Shown here in pieces: positions 49,911 to 61,169 of a DNA stretch of 64,000 bases. A program made the translations under genes and the position numbers. Numbering within the stretch: position 1 is the first letter of the stretch; each line of letters starts with the position of its first letter. This DNA comes from Coenobita brevimanus (taxonomy: Eukaryota; Arthropoda; Malacostraca; Decapoda; Coenobitidae), in assembly GCA_032717465.1 (NCBI GenBank), contig CM064690.1:15031175-15095174 (forward strand). The letters are read 5' to 3'. The notes under the pieces were generated by a model, which did no database searches, was not told the DNA's origin, and saw only the letters and a program-made list of their open reading frames with translations.

Positions 49911-50096
49911 ACAAGGTGCTGCCCAAAAGTTTCCGAACTTTGAAAGCAGGGTGGAAACTGCTTGTCTTATGGTGTGTGGATGCTAGGTGGCAGTGCACGC
50001 ACCCTTTGTTAGTGTGTCAGTTGGCGCTGTAGAGGGTGGATGCGTTTGGTGCTTTTCTCTTTCTCTCTGTCTATCCCTCCCTCTCTCTCTCTCTCT

Positions 50097-50102
<6 letters not shown>

Positions 50103-50160
<58 letters not shown>
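50103..50160. repeat. (GT)n microsatellite
   Basis: About 29 GT units, preceded by (CT)n at 50076-50099, lie in the 5' UTR of the mariner-like element. Confidence 0.96.
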
Positions 50161-50161
<1 letters not shown>

Positions 50162-50190
50162 GTTAGTTTGCAAATTTTGTGATCTCAAAA

Positions 50191-50394
50191 ATGGAGGATA
50201 TGAAAGAGCAACGTTTGTGCATCAAGTATTGTGTGAAACTCGGGAAGAACGTGGAAGAAACTTATAAAATGTTAAAACAAGCATTTGATGACAGTGCTTT
50301 GGGGGTTGCACAAACCCACGACTGGTTTAAGCTTTTTAAAAATGGACGAATGTCAGCAGATGACGATACACGTTCTGGTCTGGAGAGAGTTCCA
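50191..50394 (+). pseudogene. Mariner transposase N-terminal helix-turn-helix
   Basis: MEDMKEQRLCIKYCVKLGKN then TYKMLKQAFDDSALGVAQTH, DWFKLFKNGRMSADDDTRSG. This matches the first DNA-binding subdomain of mariner/Mos1-type transposases (EQR..IKFC..LGKS, VFEWF.RFK.GR, DD.RSGRP). After RSGLER the reading enters LINE F. ATG 50191 is the first in-frame ATG; an upstream GTG reading is just 5' UTR. It is truncated and inactive. Confidence 0.85.
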
Positions 50395-50727
50395 ACATAC
50401 TTGACCTCTTCCTTACAACTAATCCATCACCTTACGCTGTTAATCTTTCCTCTCCTTTGGGCTCCTCTGATCACAACCTTATGACCTTAACTTGTCCTCT
50501 CGCTCCAGTAAGGCCTGTGAACTCTCCCAAGAATCAACGATTGCGGCACTTTGAAGCTGCTGATTGGGAGGCTCTCAGGTAGTACTTCTTTGATTTTCCC
50601 TGGAATGATTATTATTTCCAATGCCTGAGAGCCATTCGAGTATGCCTTGCGCTTTACGGAGGTTCTTCTCTCGGGCATGGTAGCGTACATTTCTTCTCAT
50701 ATCCTTTTGACTAATGGGGGGGGGGGA

Positions 50728-50761
<34 letters not shown>

Positions 50762-51177
50762 TGTTTAATTTTGCTTGTTCTAATGCCGTCAACAAGGTGA
50801 AGGCCTAAAGGAGGTACCGGTGCCAACCCACTCCTGAATCTCATCTCTTTTATGTTTCTGCCCCAGAATCGTGCTGTCTGTTCTTTGCTCTGCAAAAAAT
50901 AATTTCATTTGTACTAAATGCACGAACTCTCCAACTCAAATTCTTCTTGCTCCTTCTGGCACCTTGCCAAAAGCCTTTACACAGTTTTAATACATTAGCC
51001 TTCCCACCTCTTTCCCACCCCGATGGCTCTGTAGCTCTTACTTATACTGATGAAGCAGAACTCCTTTCTCAGACTTTCTCCTCCAGCTCCACCTTAGATG
51101 ATTCTGGTGCTGTTCCTCCATCACTTCCCACCTCTGACTTCCTTATGGCTGACATTAAAATTTCTTCAATTGATGTA

Positions 51178-51731
51178 CAGTAATACCTTGATATATGATA
51201 TCCCTAGCTGCGATACCCTGGCTTAGCGATGGGGTAGAAATTGCACCATACCCCTATTAACATTGGCCAAACCCCGGTTTAACGATGGGTTTTGATTTTT
51301 CCTACTGATTTTAATAATATTTTAGACTAAAATTGTGTGTTTAGGTTGATTTATAAACTATTTTGGACTTTAATTAATGTGTTTTAGCCACAGGTGGGGT
51401 GAACATTGTCATTTTGGGGTACAGTTTACTAAGCTTGATTTTTTCCAGACTTATATTTGACGATATTCAGATTATATTTGTTGGTTTAGGTGAGTTATTT
51501 ATAGGTGTTAGGCTTAGATTAGCTTCCTTGACAGCTGTTAGGCCATTTTGATTGTCTTTAAACCTGTTTTTGGGCTCATCTGGGTGGGTTTTAGACCTGG
51601 TTTGGGGGGAAACCCAAGGCAAGTAAACGGTCCACATTGAAATACATGTTAAAAGTACCTCGATATCCGATACCCCACCTAACGATGGGGTTTTACCTAA
51701 CCAGTTAGATCGTTAAACTGGGGTATGCGTG
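51178..51731. mobile_element. P7: pogo-like MITE
   Basis: It starts CAGTAATACCTTGATATATG after TA at 51176-51177 and ends before TA at 51732-51733. The right end is CACGCATACCCCAGTTTAAC on the reverse complement, a weak match. Removing it rejoins LINE F (SSIDV then FSAITGLSTKK). Internal words gcgataccctgg and ccgataccccacctaacgat recur. Confidence 0.68.
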
Positions 51732-52096
51732 TATTTTCTGCCATCACTGGTCTCAGTACCAAGAAGGCATATGGGTCTGATGGGGTCCCTCCTGTTGTCC
51801 TCAAGAACTGTGCTTCTGTGCTTACACCCTTCCTAGGTAAATTCTTTTGCCATTGTCTGTTAACTTTCACCATTCCTTCTTGTTGGAAGTTTGCTCACAT
51901 TCAGCCTCTCCCAGAGGAAGGTGACCATTCCCATCCCTCTGACTATTGCCCAGTTGCTTTAACATCCTGTATTTCAAAAGTTTTTGAATCTATTCCTAAC
52001 AAAAATATTTTAAAGCATGTTTCCTATCGCAACCTTCTTTCTGATCGTCAGTATGGGTTCTGCCAGGGATGGTCCACTGACGATCTTCTCGCCTAG
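51725..52096 (+). pseudogene. LINE F reverse transcriptase fingers
   Basis: ITGLSTKKAYGSDGVPPVVL then IPSCWKFAHIQPLPEEGDHS, YCPVALTSCISKVFESIPNK and LLSDRQYGFCQGWSTDDLLA. These are the KAxGxDGxPP, NYRPIAL and QYGFRxGRST blocks, several with substitutions (R to C, R to Q), then TAG. Palm motifs are absent. Confidence 0.85.
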
Positions 52097-52240
52097 TTTT
52101 CAGACTCCTGCTCATCCTCCTTTTGAGGAATGGGGCTTGTAGATAATGATGGCACAGGTTTGTACGCATTAATACTCACCTAAAATGATACTGTACCATG
52201 CTTCTGTTGGAATCCCCATATTGAAGATGGCCATGGTATA

Positions 52241-52965
52241 CAGTCTGTCTTCACCTAACGTGGGTATTTGCTCCTGCACCGACCTTGCATTAGGCAAATA
52301 TCGCGTTACAGGGACTCTTGGAAACCCTTGTTTCCTTCTGCACCCCTCCCCAAAGTCCACTCCCCCCCCCCCCCTCCTTGTGGTGGTGGTGGTGGTGGGA
52401 ATTATACCCTCAATATAAACCTCCTAAATGTATTAATATGGTTATAAAAAATACATTAGGTCAATAGGACTTTTTTATTTATTGTACTGTACCTTATGTG
52501 AGGAGAAGAGCAGACACATGTTGCCGGAGATGAGGTAGAGGGGGAGAATGCCCACTAAAATTAATCAAAGACGGTTTCACTAGCAAAACTCTAAACATCA
52601 CTTTCTAGGTCCTCCATAGCTTCTTCATCCCACTGTTGTTGGATATCCTCTTGCTGTAGACCAACGGCAGCTCGTCTGATAAAGTAACGAGTGATCAGTG
52701 ACTGTTTACGGTGGTTTACCTGGTTGGTGTGCATATGATTGTAAACAATGACTGCATCAAGGGTCTGCTTAATCATGTCGTTACCTTTTTGCAAGGGACG
52801 GGCCGCCATCAAAGATGAACTTGAGAGAGTCAGGTCGACTCAGGATTCAAGTTACCGCTTTATGCTAACAGTGCCCGCATTAGAATGTTTATTTCCATCC
52901 ACAAAATCGTGCCATGTTAGAGCAATATCACGTTACAGCAAACCACGTTAGACTAGGACAGATTG
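52241..52965. mobile_element. P8: pogo-like element
   Basis: TA lies at 52239-52240 and 52966-52967. The left end is CAGTCTGTCTTCACCTAACG; the right end, reverse complemented, is CAATCTGTCCTAGTCTAACG. The words cgttacag and aacgtgg repeat near both ends. The only sizeable frame (minus, 52591-52812: DMIKQTLDAVIVYNHMHTNQ then QQEDIQQQWDEEAMEDLES) has an acidic C-terminus and could be the end of a degenerate transposase, but I cannot assign it. Confidence 0.65.
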
Positions 52966-53640
52966 TAGTTTGAGTTTTTTTTTTTTTACCGTGGACTGGA
53001 AGCTGAACCGATTGTTAGAAGCAGTTAATTTCTTCTCAGCAGTTATTCGATGCTGTTTGTGAAAAAGAAAAATCATAGGCTTTGGAGCCCTGTTGGACTG
53101 TGCAGCACTTGCTCAAATGAGAGCCATTTCTGGACTGTACTTCACCCTGCCTGCTCAAAACCAGTGATTCATGCATCGATGCAGGAGCAAGTGCATCGAT
53201 GCCTGATAGTTTGCTCCATCAAATACTCTATTGGGAACAGTTAGGAGTCAAAACACCCCTTTAGAAAATTTCAGTCAACATGATACTGAAATGAGCCCAT
53301 CTCTGAAATTGAATTTTTTTTTTCCAGTTTCGGCTGTGCTACACAGACACACACCCAGGTTTATTGTATATTAGATTATCAGATATGTAACAGTGTGAAC
53401 AATGTCAGCATGGATTTTGACTCTTGTGATTGAGTTTCCTTCCTAGGAATCATGATTCTGTGGCTGATTACCAAGCTTTTAAAGTGAGAAGGTGGGAGAA
53501 AGTGAGGAATACCAAGATGGTTGGACATGGTAAATGAAGTTATGAAAATATGAGAAATTGAAGTAATGAAAGCATAAGATATAGCAAAGGATTGAAATGG
53601 ATGGTTGACATGTATGGAGAAGCACATGAATAGGTCTGTA
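52966..53640. other. Unassigned
   Basis: There is a T-run at 52976-52988 and a direct gatgcaggagcaagtgcatc-type repeat (atcgatgc) near 53175-53200. No coding frame looks convincing. Confidence 0.4.
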
Positions 53641-54150
53641 CAGTAAACTCTCAGTTAACTGTTGTCGCAATATCTATCCCGGTGCAATATCCAGCACTTT
53701 TTGCTTGGTTATGTTAAGCAATATTCAGTGAAATTTTGCAATATCTGGGAAGCAGTGGTCCTCTGGCTTACACACGGGACCCAGTTGGCATGCCGGCAGA
53801 CCCTGCAGTGCACTGGTCAATCACAATGCATTATGGGAGTGGCACACCCGGCGTGCCAATCCTTCCTTCGTTTTCTCAGTCTTTTCTGTGGATGCCATGC
53901 AGTGAGGACGTATGTGTGTGCTCTGCTCTTGTGACCCATGCCGTGGCTATGCCCGAGTGCTGTGACTTAGTCTGTGGCCTCCCATGCCTCGCTCATTGCT
54001 GTAGTGTTGTGACCAACCTTGTGGCTCCTCAGTGCTCTGTGCCTCAGTGCTCTGACTATTGTATAGTGATGATTATGTCTGTGCGTATCTACCCTCCATC
54101 GATGCCAACACTAGGTGAGTAAAGTATGATTATGATTCCTGTATATTATG
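53641..54150. mobile_element. P9: left part of a P2-like pogo element
   Basis: TA then CAGTAAACTCTCAGTTAACT closely resembles the P2 start. The following tatccagcac and gcaatatc words are shared with P2. The rest resembles pogo 5' UTR sequence. No matching right end was found before or after P5, so it is truncated. Confidence 0.6.
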
Positions 54151-54152
54151 TA

Positions 54153-54552
54153 CAGTACACCCTCATTATCGACGGGGGTTAGGTACCTAAGATACCCGTC
54201 GATGCCTAAAACCGTCGATACCGATTTTCGTCTGGTCAGGTACCCTTTGTTTATATATTTTAGTATCCCTTCAATCACTCGTATGTAATATGCAGTTTAG
54301 TTTTAGTGTTTCTTAGAAATAAATTAGTTAGGCAACTGAAAAACTGAATATCATAATAAAACTACTTATATTAAGTAAAGAATCATGGAAAAAATAGCAT
54401 AATCTCTGATGTTGATGCATAGTGGTGGTACACTGGACCTCAACTTGTAATGGCTGCTGTATCATCACTTCTCTCTCCACTTACACCTCACTCCATCTAA
54501 AAATAAAAGGCGAAACCAGCAGTTGTAGCCATCCATACGTTTACATAACCGA

Positions 54553-54592
<40 letters not shown>

Positions 54593-56089
54593 AAGCAGCA
54601 GTGGTGGTCATTCATTCATCCTAATAACTGAGAGTGTGAGGCAAGTGTTACGTTAGATCAGCTGTTCGCACTGATCTTCACAACACACGCCAGTGCTGCT
54701 AGCTCATACCAGAGAGACCACGCTCTCCTATTTACTTTCATTCTCAAGAGCTTCCTTTCATTCTTGATATTCCATTTCTCCCTGACCTAAATTTTCACGA
54801 CTGTATGGCAGTTTATGCTATCAAAGATGAATCTTAGCCTAGCTTTCGCTAGGATCTTCTTTTAGGAAAATTCAACTCTCCTTATGCGCGTATATTTCAT
54901 ATTTAATCTGTGCTTAACTTTTGCAAGAAATATCCTTTATTGACAAAAAATCCAACTCGTCTTTAACATTATAACAAATGATACAGGATTAAGGGTTTTA
55001 TCATATATCCTCCTGCATTACCACGCAACAGCACAGACACACGATCTTTTGCTGCTTTAAAGCCTGGCGCACTTTTCTCCTCCTTCGAAATGTACGTTCT
55101 TTTAGGCATTTTCTTCCACCACAGGCCTGTTTCGTCCGCATTAAACACTTATTCAGGCTTGTACCCTTTCTCCCTTATAAGTTCAGCAAAGTCACATGGG
55201 TACGATTCTCCTGCTATCTGATCTGCTGAAGCTGCTTCACCAGTCATCCTAATGTTATGTAGGCCATACCTTTTCTTAAAATTCTCGAACCAGCCCTTGC
55301 TGGCTGCAAATTTCTTTTGCCTAGAAGCACCAACATTACTAGGCCTACCACCATCGTCATTACTTTCATCACCATCATCACTATTTTCACCTGCCTCACT
55401 TTCATCACTATTATCTTCACCAACACCACTGCTTTCACCAGCAAACCGAGCATAGAGTTGTTTTGCTTTGTTTCTGATGAACTGGGAGTCTAGTGGCACG
55501 TGTCGACGGTTTAAGTCGTCAATCCAAATATTCAGTGCCTTTTCCACCTTCACCAAGGCATCATCTCTCACATGCATCGTTACTTTAGCCGATCCTGGTG
55601 TGCACGAAGCCAGAGCATCTTTAATGTCTTTTTCTCTCCATTTTATGCCACGAACACTGGACTCATTCATGCCATACTCGCGACCAACTGCTGCATAGCT
55701 TATTCCACTTCTAAGTTTTTGTAATATTTCGTTCTTTACTTCCAAGGTAAGTACTTTCCTTGCTCTCTTAGCTGCCTTATTTCCAGTTGGAGTGTTACAA
55801 GGGCGCTTCGGAGCCATGATGATCGTGAAAGCACGATAGATGTGGCCGAACACGATATGAGAACAACAGACAAACGTGTACTGATGCTGTTGTTTGTTGG
55901 GTCGGCGGGAACATGCTGCGAGCAGCCAGAGACACCTGGCGGGATGGCGCGCAAACTTGCTAGGAGGTGCCAATACAATTCTTTATTTTTTTATTTTTTT
56001 AATAATAATAATTTAACTCCCAGGAGAAAATAAAACCGTCGATAATCAAATCCGTCAATTAAAAAAACGTCGATAATGAGGGTGTGCTG
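54153..56089 (-). mobile_element. P5: pogo/Tigger element with partial transposase
   Basis: TA lies at 54151-54152 and 56090-56091. The left end is CAGTACACCCTCATTATCGA; the right end, reverse complemented, is CAGCACACCCTCATTATCGA, matching at 19 of 20 positions. It encodes a Tigger-type transposase N-terminal half on the minus strand. At 1,937 bp the DDE domain is mostly deleted. A 32-bp A-run occurs at 54559-54590. Confidence 0.93.
54970..55817 (-). pseudogene. Tigger/pogo transposase, N-terminal half with nonsense codon
   Basis: From ATG 55817: MAPKRPCNTPTGNKAAKRAR (basic), psq helix-turn-helix residues ~22-65 (VKNEILQKLRSGISYAAVGR, YGMNESSVRGIKWREKD), CENP-B second DNA-binding domain ~85-200 (VEKALNIWIDDLNRRHVPLD and GWFENFKKRYGLHNIRM), with an acidic insert (SDESEAGENSDDGDES). 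TAA at 55149-55151 stands where the family has Gln (KPE then VFNADETGLWWKK). Beyond the stop the frame carries the first DDE Asp (NADETG) and goes on to IKPLILYH near 54975, after which homology ends. The remaining DDE residues are absent. Confidence 0.9.
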
Positions 56090-56279
56090 TACTGTATTAC
56101 TGTAGTATACGTACTGTGTCAGTACAGTAATCCCTCATTTATCCTGACATAACAGAGCCAAAGGCATGCCGGGGTAGTGGCAGCATCTAGATAATGAACA
56201 CTATTCCCCTACTACATCCAGACCCTACCCATACCTACCTCAAACCTACACCAAATTTACTTGTACAGTACCTATGCTT

Positions 56280-56545
56280 AATTTGGCAGTGTTTTCCAGT
56301 CTTTCAGGCATATTTAGACATCAAAACACACATAGGAATATCCAAAGTAATGCTGAACACCAAGAAAACCATGCAGAGAAACCACTGAAAACCAAAAACA
56401 CCCTACCTAAACTCAACTACATGTACAGTACCCCTCCATATTTTGGCAGTGTTTTCTGGTCATTCTGCCATATTTTGACATCAGAACATACATAGGATTA
56501 TCCAAAATAATTTTCAAAACCAAGAAAACCATTCCCCCCCCCCAC

Positions 56546-56617
<72 letters not shown>

Positions 56618-57000
56618 CACACACACACTGAAAACCAAAGAACACCCTAACTATATACCATTGTATATACAGTGCCCCTCCTAATTATGGCACTGGTTTC
56701 AGGTTAGTCTGCCACATTGAGACATCAAAACACACATAGGAATATCCAAAGTAATGCTTAACACCAAGAAAACCATGGAAAAAAAAAAAGAAAAAAGAAA
56801 AGCCATAAAACACCCTACATATACACAATTATACAGTACCCCTCCTAATTTTGGCACTGTTTTCAGGTCAGTGTGCTACATTTAGACATCAGAACACTCA
56901 TAGGAATATCCAGAGTAGTGCAAAACACCAAGAAAAGCATGAAAAAAAAAAAAAAATGAAAACCAAAAAACACCCTACCTATACAACTGTATGTATAGTG
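56280..57000. repeat. ~165-bp tandem repeats of P3b
   Basis: Units contain ggcagtgttttc, aggaatatccaaagtaatgc, aacaccaagaaaaccatg and aaaccaaaaaacaccctacc, the reverse complement of the P3a units. One unit has expanded an (AC)n tract (56552-56615). Confidence 0.9.
56552..56615. repeat. (AC)n microsatellite inside a P3b unit
   Basis: About 32 AC units sit at the place where other units carry only an A-run, so the tract arose within the array. Confidence 0.95.
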
Positions 57001-58640
57001 ATATATATGAATGTACTAGCTTTAGGGGTATAAGTCTGTTGAGTATTGTAAGTAAGGTGTATGGCAGAGTGTTAATTAAGAGAGTTAGAGGGGGTACAGA
57101 GGGAGTGACTGATGATGAGCAGTGTGGCTTTAGGAGAGGGAGGGGATGTGTGGATCAGGTGTTTGCTGTGAAACAGGTGTGTGAAAAGTAATATAGCAAA
57201 AGGTAAGGGTGTGTTTTGGGCATTCATGGATTTAGAGAAAGCGTATGATAGAATTGATAGGGAGGCTTTGTGGATTGTTTTAAGATTTTATGGACTTGAT
57301 GGTAGGTTACTAAAAGGAGTGAAATGTTTTTATGTAAATAGTAGAGCATGTGTAAGAGTGGGAAATACTGTGAGTGATTGGTTTCCCGTGAGAGTGGGGC
57401 TGCGGCAGGGATGTGTGATGTTGCCTTGGTTGTTTAATATTTAAATGGATGGTGTGGTAAGGGAGGTGAATGCAAGAGTGTTAGGTGGAGATTTGAGTCT
57501 GGTGAATGTTGACAGTAGAGAGTGGAATCTGAAGCAGCTGCTGTTTGTGGATGATACTGCACTGGTGGCTGATTCAGAGGAGAGATTGAGGCAGTTGGCA
57601 GAGGAGTTCGGAAGGGTGTGTGAAAGGGGGAAATTGAAAGTAAATGAGAATAAGAGTAAAGTGATAAAGTGTAGGAGGTTGGTAGATGGTAGGAGAATGA
57701 ATATAGTTTTGAATGGTGAGTTGCTTGAGGAGGTAGAGTGTTTTAAGTATTTAGGGTCACATGTTGCTGTGGATGGAAGAATAGATGCAGAAGTGAAGTT
57801 TGGAATAAATGAAGTAGGAAAGGTGCTGGGAGGAGTGGAAAAAATGTTTAGATGTTGTTCTCATAGATTGGATGTAAAAAGAAGGCTGTATAAGGGTGTT
57901 GTGGTACTGACTGCATTATACGGAGCTGAAACATGGAATATGGATGTAGCAGAGAGGAAAGTTTGATTTTAATGGAGATTAGGTGTCCTAGGAATATATG
58001 CAGTGATGCGTATGGATCGAGTGAGAAATGATGAAGTGTGAAGGAGAACTGGAGTTGTTCTTGAGATGGCTGATCGAGTTGAGCAGAGGGTGTTCCGATG
58101 ATTTGAGCACAGGGAGAGAATGGATAATGAGCAATTGGTGAAAAAGATAACTAGATCTGATGTGAGAGGTGTAAGGCTGAGAGGAAGACCACGAATAGGA
58201 TGGATGGACAGTGTGAAGAGAGCATTGGATGTGAGAGGGATGTCTGTTGAGCAAGGAAGAGTGGCTGTGCATGATAGAAATGAATGGAGAGAAATTGGGA
58301 ATGAATAAATGATGACACAACCCAGAGGGGATAGTCTGCATTTTGTCTGATCAGCTGATCAGATCAGGTGCAGGTAAGGGGATGGGTCCATTATGATGTG
58401 GCAGGTGTAAACCAGCTCTGCTGTCGGGCCCTGCTGCGGATGTCACTGATTGCACTGTGCAGTTGACCCTCGTGCGGTGTGGTGCGGTGAGGATCTGTCC
58501 CTTCTCCCCTCTGGGGCTAAGTTGCAACTGAATGTGTTTTGAGTGGATGAGTAAATGAGGAGTGTGTCGTCCTGTCTCGGCTACCTCCCTTTCCTTGGGG
58601 GAAGCAGCCTAGGTATATAGATATGGTAGATAGATAGATA
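57000..58640 (+). mobile_element. C2: RTE-C LINE copy with imperfect 11-bp duplication
   Basis: GTATGTATAGT at 56989-56999 and GTATGTACAGT at 58641-58651 flank it (one difference). The 3' UTR ends gggggaagcagcctaggtat atagatatgg and a TAGA tail. The target is a P3b repeat unit. It is truncated more than C1. Confidence 0.9.
57004..58308 (+). pseudogene. RTE-C2 reverse transcriptase remnant
   Basis: Frames 57004-57191, 57205-57444, 57445-57966 and 58120-58308: ECTSFRGISLLSIVSKVYGR, QCGFRRGRGCVDQVFAVKQV, FMDLEKAYDRIDREALWIVL, LRQGCVMLPWLFNI then TAA where Tyr is expected, FVDDTALVADSEERLRQLAE (catalytic pair present), and the C-terminal RGVRLRGRPRIGWMDSVKRA. Several stops occur, two of them single-base changes (TAC to TAA; CGA-TGA near 58035). 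Confidence 0.88.
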
Positions 58641-58794
58641 GTATGTACAGTACCCCTCCCAATTTTTGCACAGTTTTCTGGTCAGTCTACCACATTTATA
58701 CCTTAAAACACACACAGGAATAGCCAGAGTAATGCAAAACACAAAGAAAACCACACACACACACACACACACTATCTATCTATTGCCAGACGTC

Positions 58795-61119
58795 TCAATC
58801 CTGTACTGGGTAGCCACAAACAAATCGCCTCCATGTCACCATGTTCCCCGCCATTTCACTGCCCTGCTCCCAACTCACACCCCCCTCTCTCATATACCTC
58901 TCCACTCCATCCTTCCATCTCATCCTTGGCCTCGCCCTCCCTCTCCTCCCCTCCACCTCACTCACATACACTCTCCTCATCAGTCTCTCACCCTCCATCC
59001 TCTCCACATGGCTAAACTACCTCAGTGTGTTCCTCCTAATGCTTCCGATCACATCCACATCCACACCACAATGCTTCTTTATATCCTCATTTGTCAGCCT
59101 GTCTCTCCATGTGATGCCACAGGCTCCTCTTAAATAACTTGTTTCCACTGCTCTCACTCTTGACTTGTGTCCTTCCAACAACATCCAAGCTTCACTTCCA
59201 TACATTAGAGTTGGTATCACAATACTCTCGTGTAGAAACTTTTTCACAACCCTGCTCACTTCTCTGTTTCTTATCATTGCTTTCAAGGAACCAGCAACCT
59301 TTCTTCCTTGTTGTACCCTTTCAATCACTTCACCCTCCAAACTTCCATCCTTACTCATCACACTGCCCAAGTACTTAAACGTACTCACATTTTCCAATTC
59401 CTCACCATCCAACCTCACTGTACATTCACTGACTTCACCTCTCTCAAAGACCATCACTTTACTCTTCCCTCCATTCACCTTTAGATTCCGTTTCTTACAC
59501 ACTCTCCCAAACTCATCCACAAAGCCCTGCAGCTCCCCTTCGTCTTCACTCAACAACATAGTATCATCTGTAAACAACAGTACAGGGAGCTTCCAAACAC
59601 TATCCTCTCTCACCAGGGCCACTCCAACATCCACTACCCTACCTTGTACCTCTTTTATTACCCCGTCCATGTAAAGATTGAACAACCATGCAGACATGAC
59701 ACATCCCTGTTTCAACCCAACTTTCAAAGAGAAAAATTCACTTAGTTCACCATCCACATGCACTGCAGCTTTTGCACCATCGTACATACTCTTCACAGCA
59801 TTCAACAACTTCCCATCTACTCCATATATTCTTAACACTTTCCACAATCCTTGTCTATCCACCCTGTCATATGCTTTCTCCAAATCCATGAAAGCCGCAT
59901 ACAACTTCTTTCCCTTCTCTAGAAACTTTTCCACTAAAGATCTAAGAATGAATATCTGATCTACACAACCTCTTCCCTTCCTAAAGCCTCCCTGTTCTTC
60001 TCCAACTAATTTCTCTGTTCTTTCTCTAACTCTGTCAATAAGTATCCTACCATACAATTTTCCTATTATACTAAGAAGACAAATGCCCCTGTGATTACCA
60101 GACACTTCTTTTTCCCCTTTTCCTTTGTACAAGGGAATAATTATACCTGACTTCCAATCTTTCGGGACTCTACCTTCCTCCCAGGCCAATCTGCACATCT
60201 TCCACATCCATTCTACTACTATCTCTCCCCTATGCTTCAGCATTTCACCACACACTCCATCAATTCCTGGGGCTTTCCCTGATTTAGCTTTCTTCATTGC
60301 TTCCACAACCTCTATCCTACTGATTTCTTCCTGTCTTCTCACCTCCCTCCTTCTCCCAGCCATTCCCCAGCCACTTATACTTGCATTACTTCCATCCTCT
60401 ATGTTCAACAATTCCTTAAAGTGTTCTCCCCATCTGCTCACTTTTTCTCTCTTCTCCACTAGTAATCTCCCATTTTTATCTTTCACGCCCCTGCTAACTT
60501 CACTTCCACCCTGTCTTACTCTTTTCACCTCTTTCCAGAACATTTTCTTACAGTCCCTCCACTTTACACTCAAATTCCTTCCAAATTCCTCATCCACTGT
60601 CTTCTTACTCTTTCTAACTAATCTCTTCACTTCTCTCTCTCTTTCTACATATAACTCTCTCTTCCGCCTCTCAACTTCTTTCACGCCCCTATTTCTCATC
60701 CATTCATTGTATGCTTTCTTCTTTTGTGCCACAGCCTGTCTCACCTCTTCAGTCCACCACGCTGTTCCTTGCACCCCCCTCTGTCTTCTCTTCCTTCCAC
60801 ACACCACATCACATGCTGCACATATTTCTTCTGTAAATATCTTACATACACCTTCCACGTCTCCCATCTGCTCCAATTCATATTTGCCCAATCGTTCCTC
60901 CACTTCTCTCTTATACTCTGCCTTTTTTTCATCCTCTCGTAACCTTTCCACTCTCCTTGCAACTACTCCTTCCTCTCGTCTTTCCCTTCTTCTATTCCTC
61001 CATCTTACTTGAATTCTAATTCTGGCTACCACCAAGTAGTGGTCAGAAAGTCCACTCCCCCAACCTCTTTGAGCTCTTGCATCCATTACACATCTTCGCA
61101 TCCTTTCATCCACACACAC
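58795..61119 (-). pseudogene. RTE-B7 reverse transcriptase and C-terminal region
   Basis: The 700-codon frame 59017-61119 has SGLSDHYLVVARIR (end of the endonuclease with its SDH), a Lys/Arg/Glu-rich linker, GKAPGIDGVCGEMLKHRGEI, GNHRGICLLSIIGKLYGRIL, EEQGGFRKGRGCVDQIFILR, FMDLEKAYDRVDRQGLWKVL (first Asp), LKQGCVMSAWLFNLYMDGVI and LLFTDDTMLLSEDE near residue 517 (Ala of FADD is Thr; both Asp kept). It stops at a TAG (59014-59016) where copies B3/B6 have TGG (LRWFGHVE). The remaining ~70 residues are open at 58795-59007. Confidence 0.93.
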
Positions 61120-61169
61120 ATAATCATTGCCTTCCTTTCATTCAGTTCACCACCCACCTTTCTCATCAC

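Larger units (their letters stand above)
49911..50396 (+). mobile_element. Mariner-like element, 5' part
   Basis: It starts near TA at 49910 with caaggtgctgcccaaaagtt tccgaac, the GGTxxxxCCCAAAAGTTTCCG-like end of mariner elements. It encodes the N-terminal transposase domain, then is cut by LINE F. The DDD catalytic part is not found downstream. Confidence 0.7.
50397..52110 (+). mobile_element. LINE F: jockey-like, 5'-truncated, split by P7
   Basis: It begins inside the endonuclease (LDLFLTTNPSPYAVNLSSPL, GSSDHNLMTL), continues as a linker with stops (RHFEAADWEAL), an A/T-rich interruption near 50730-50760, the RT entry (51000-51177, EADLLSQTFSSSSTLDDSG-like) and, after P7, RT fingers. It breaks off near 52110 before the catalytic motifs. 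It is similar to but distinct from LINE A. Confidence 0.8.
56125..58771. mobile_element. P3b: second P3 pogo-like element (opposite orientation)
   Basis: TA then CAGTAATCCCTCATTTATCC starts it; subterminal tagataatgaacactattcc and acctacctcaaacctacacc match P3a read from its right end. The ~165-bp array follows (56285, 56446, 56688, 56854, 58667 word starts). It is interrupted by C2 and its right end is replaced by the B7 insertion; the far terminus is not seen. Confidence 0.75.

Noticed and set aside
52591..52812. Transposase C-terminus in P8
   Set aside because: The acidic end is suggestive, but no DDE or CENP-B motif precedes it, so I leave it unassigned.
53662..54122. Overlapping 90- and 128-codon frames in P9
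   Set aside because: They resemble pogo 5' UTR text, have no helix-turn-helix, and no recognised domain.
55842..56033. Short plus-strand frame at the P5 end
   Set aside because: It lies opposite the 5' part of the transposase and ends in A/T simple sequence.
60125..61012. 295-codon plus-strand frame
   Set aside because: Antisense shadow of the RTE-B7 linker and RT; Ser/Leu/Pro composition is the complement of Lys/Glu/Arg coding.
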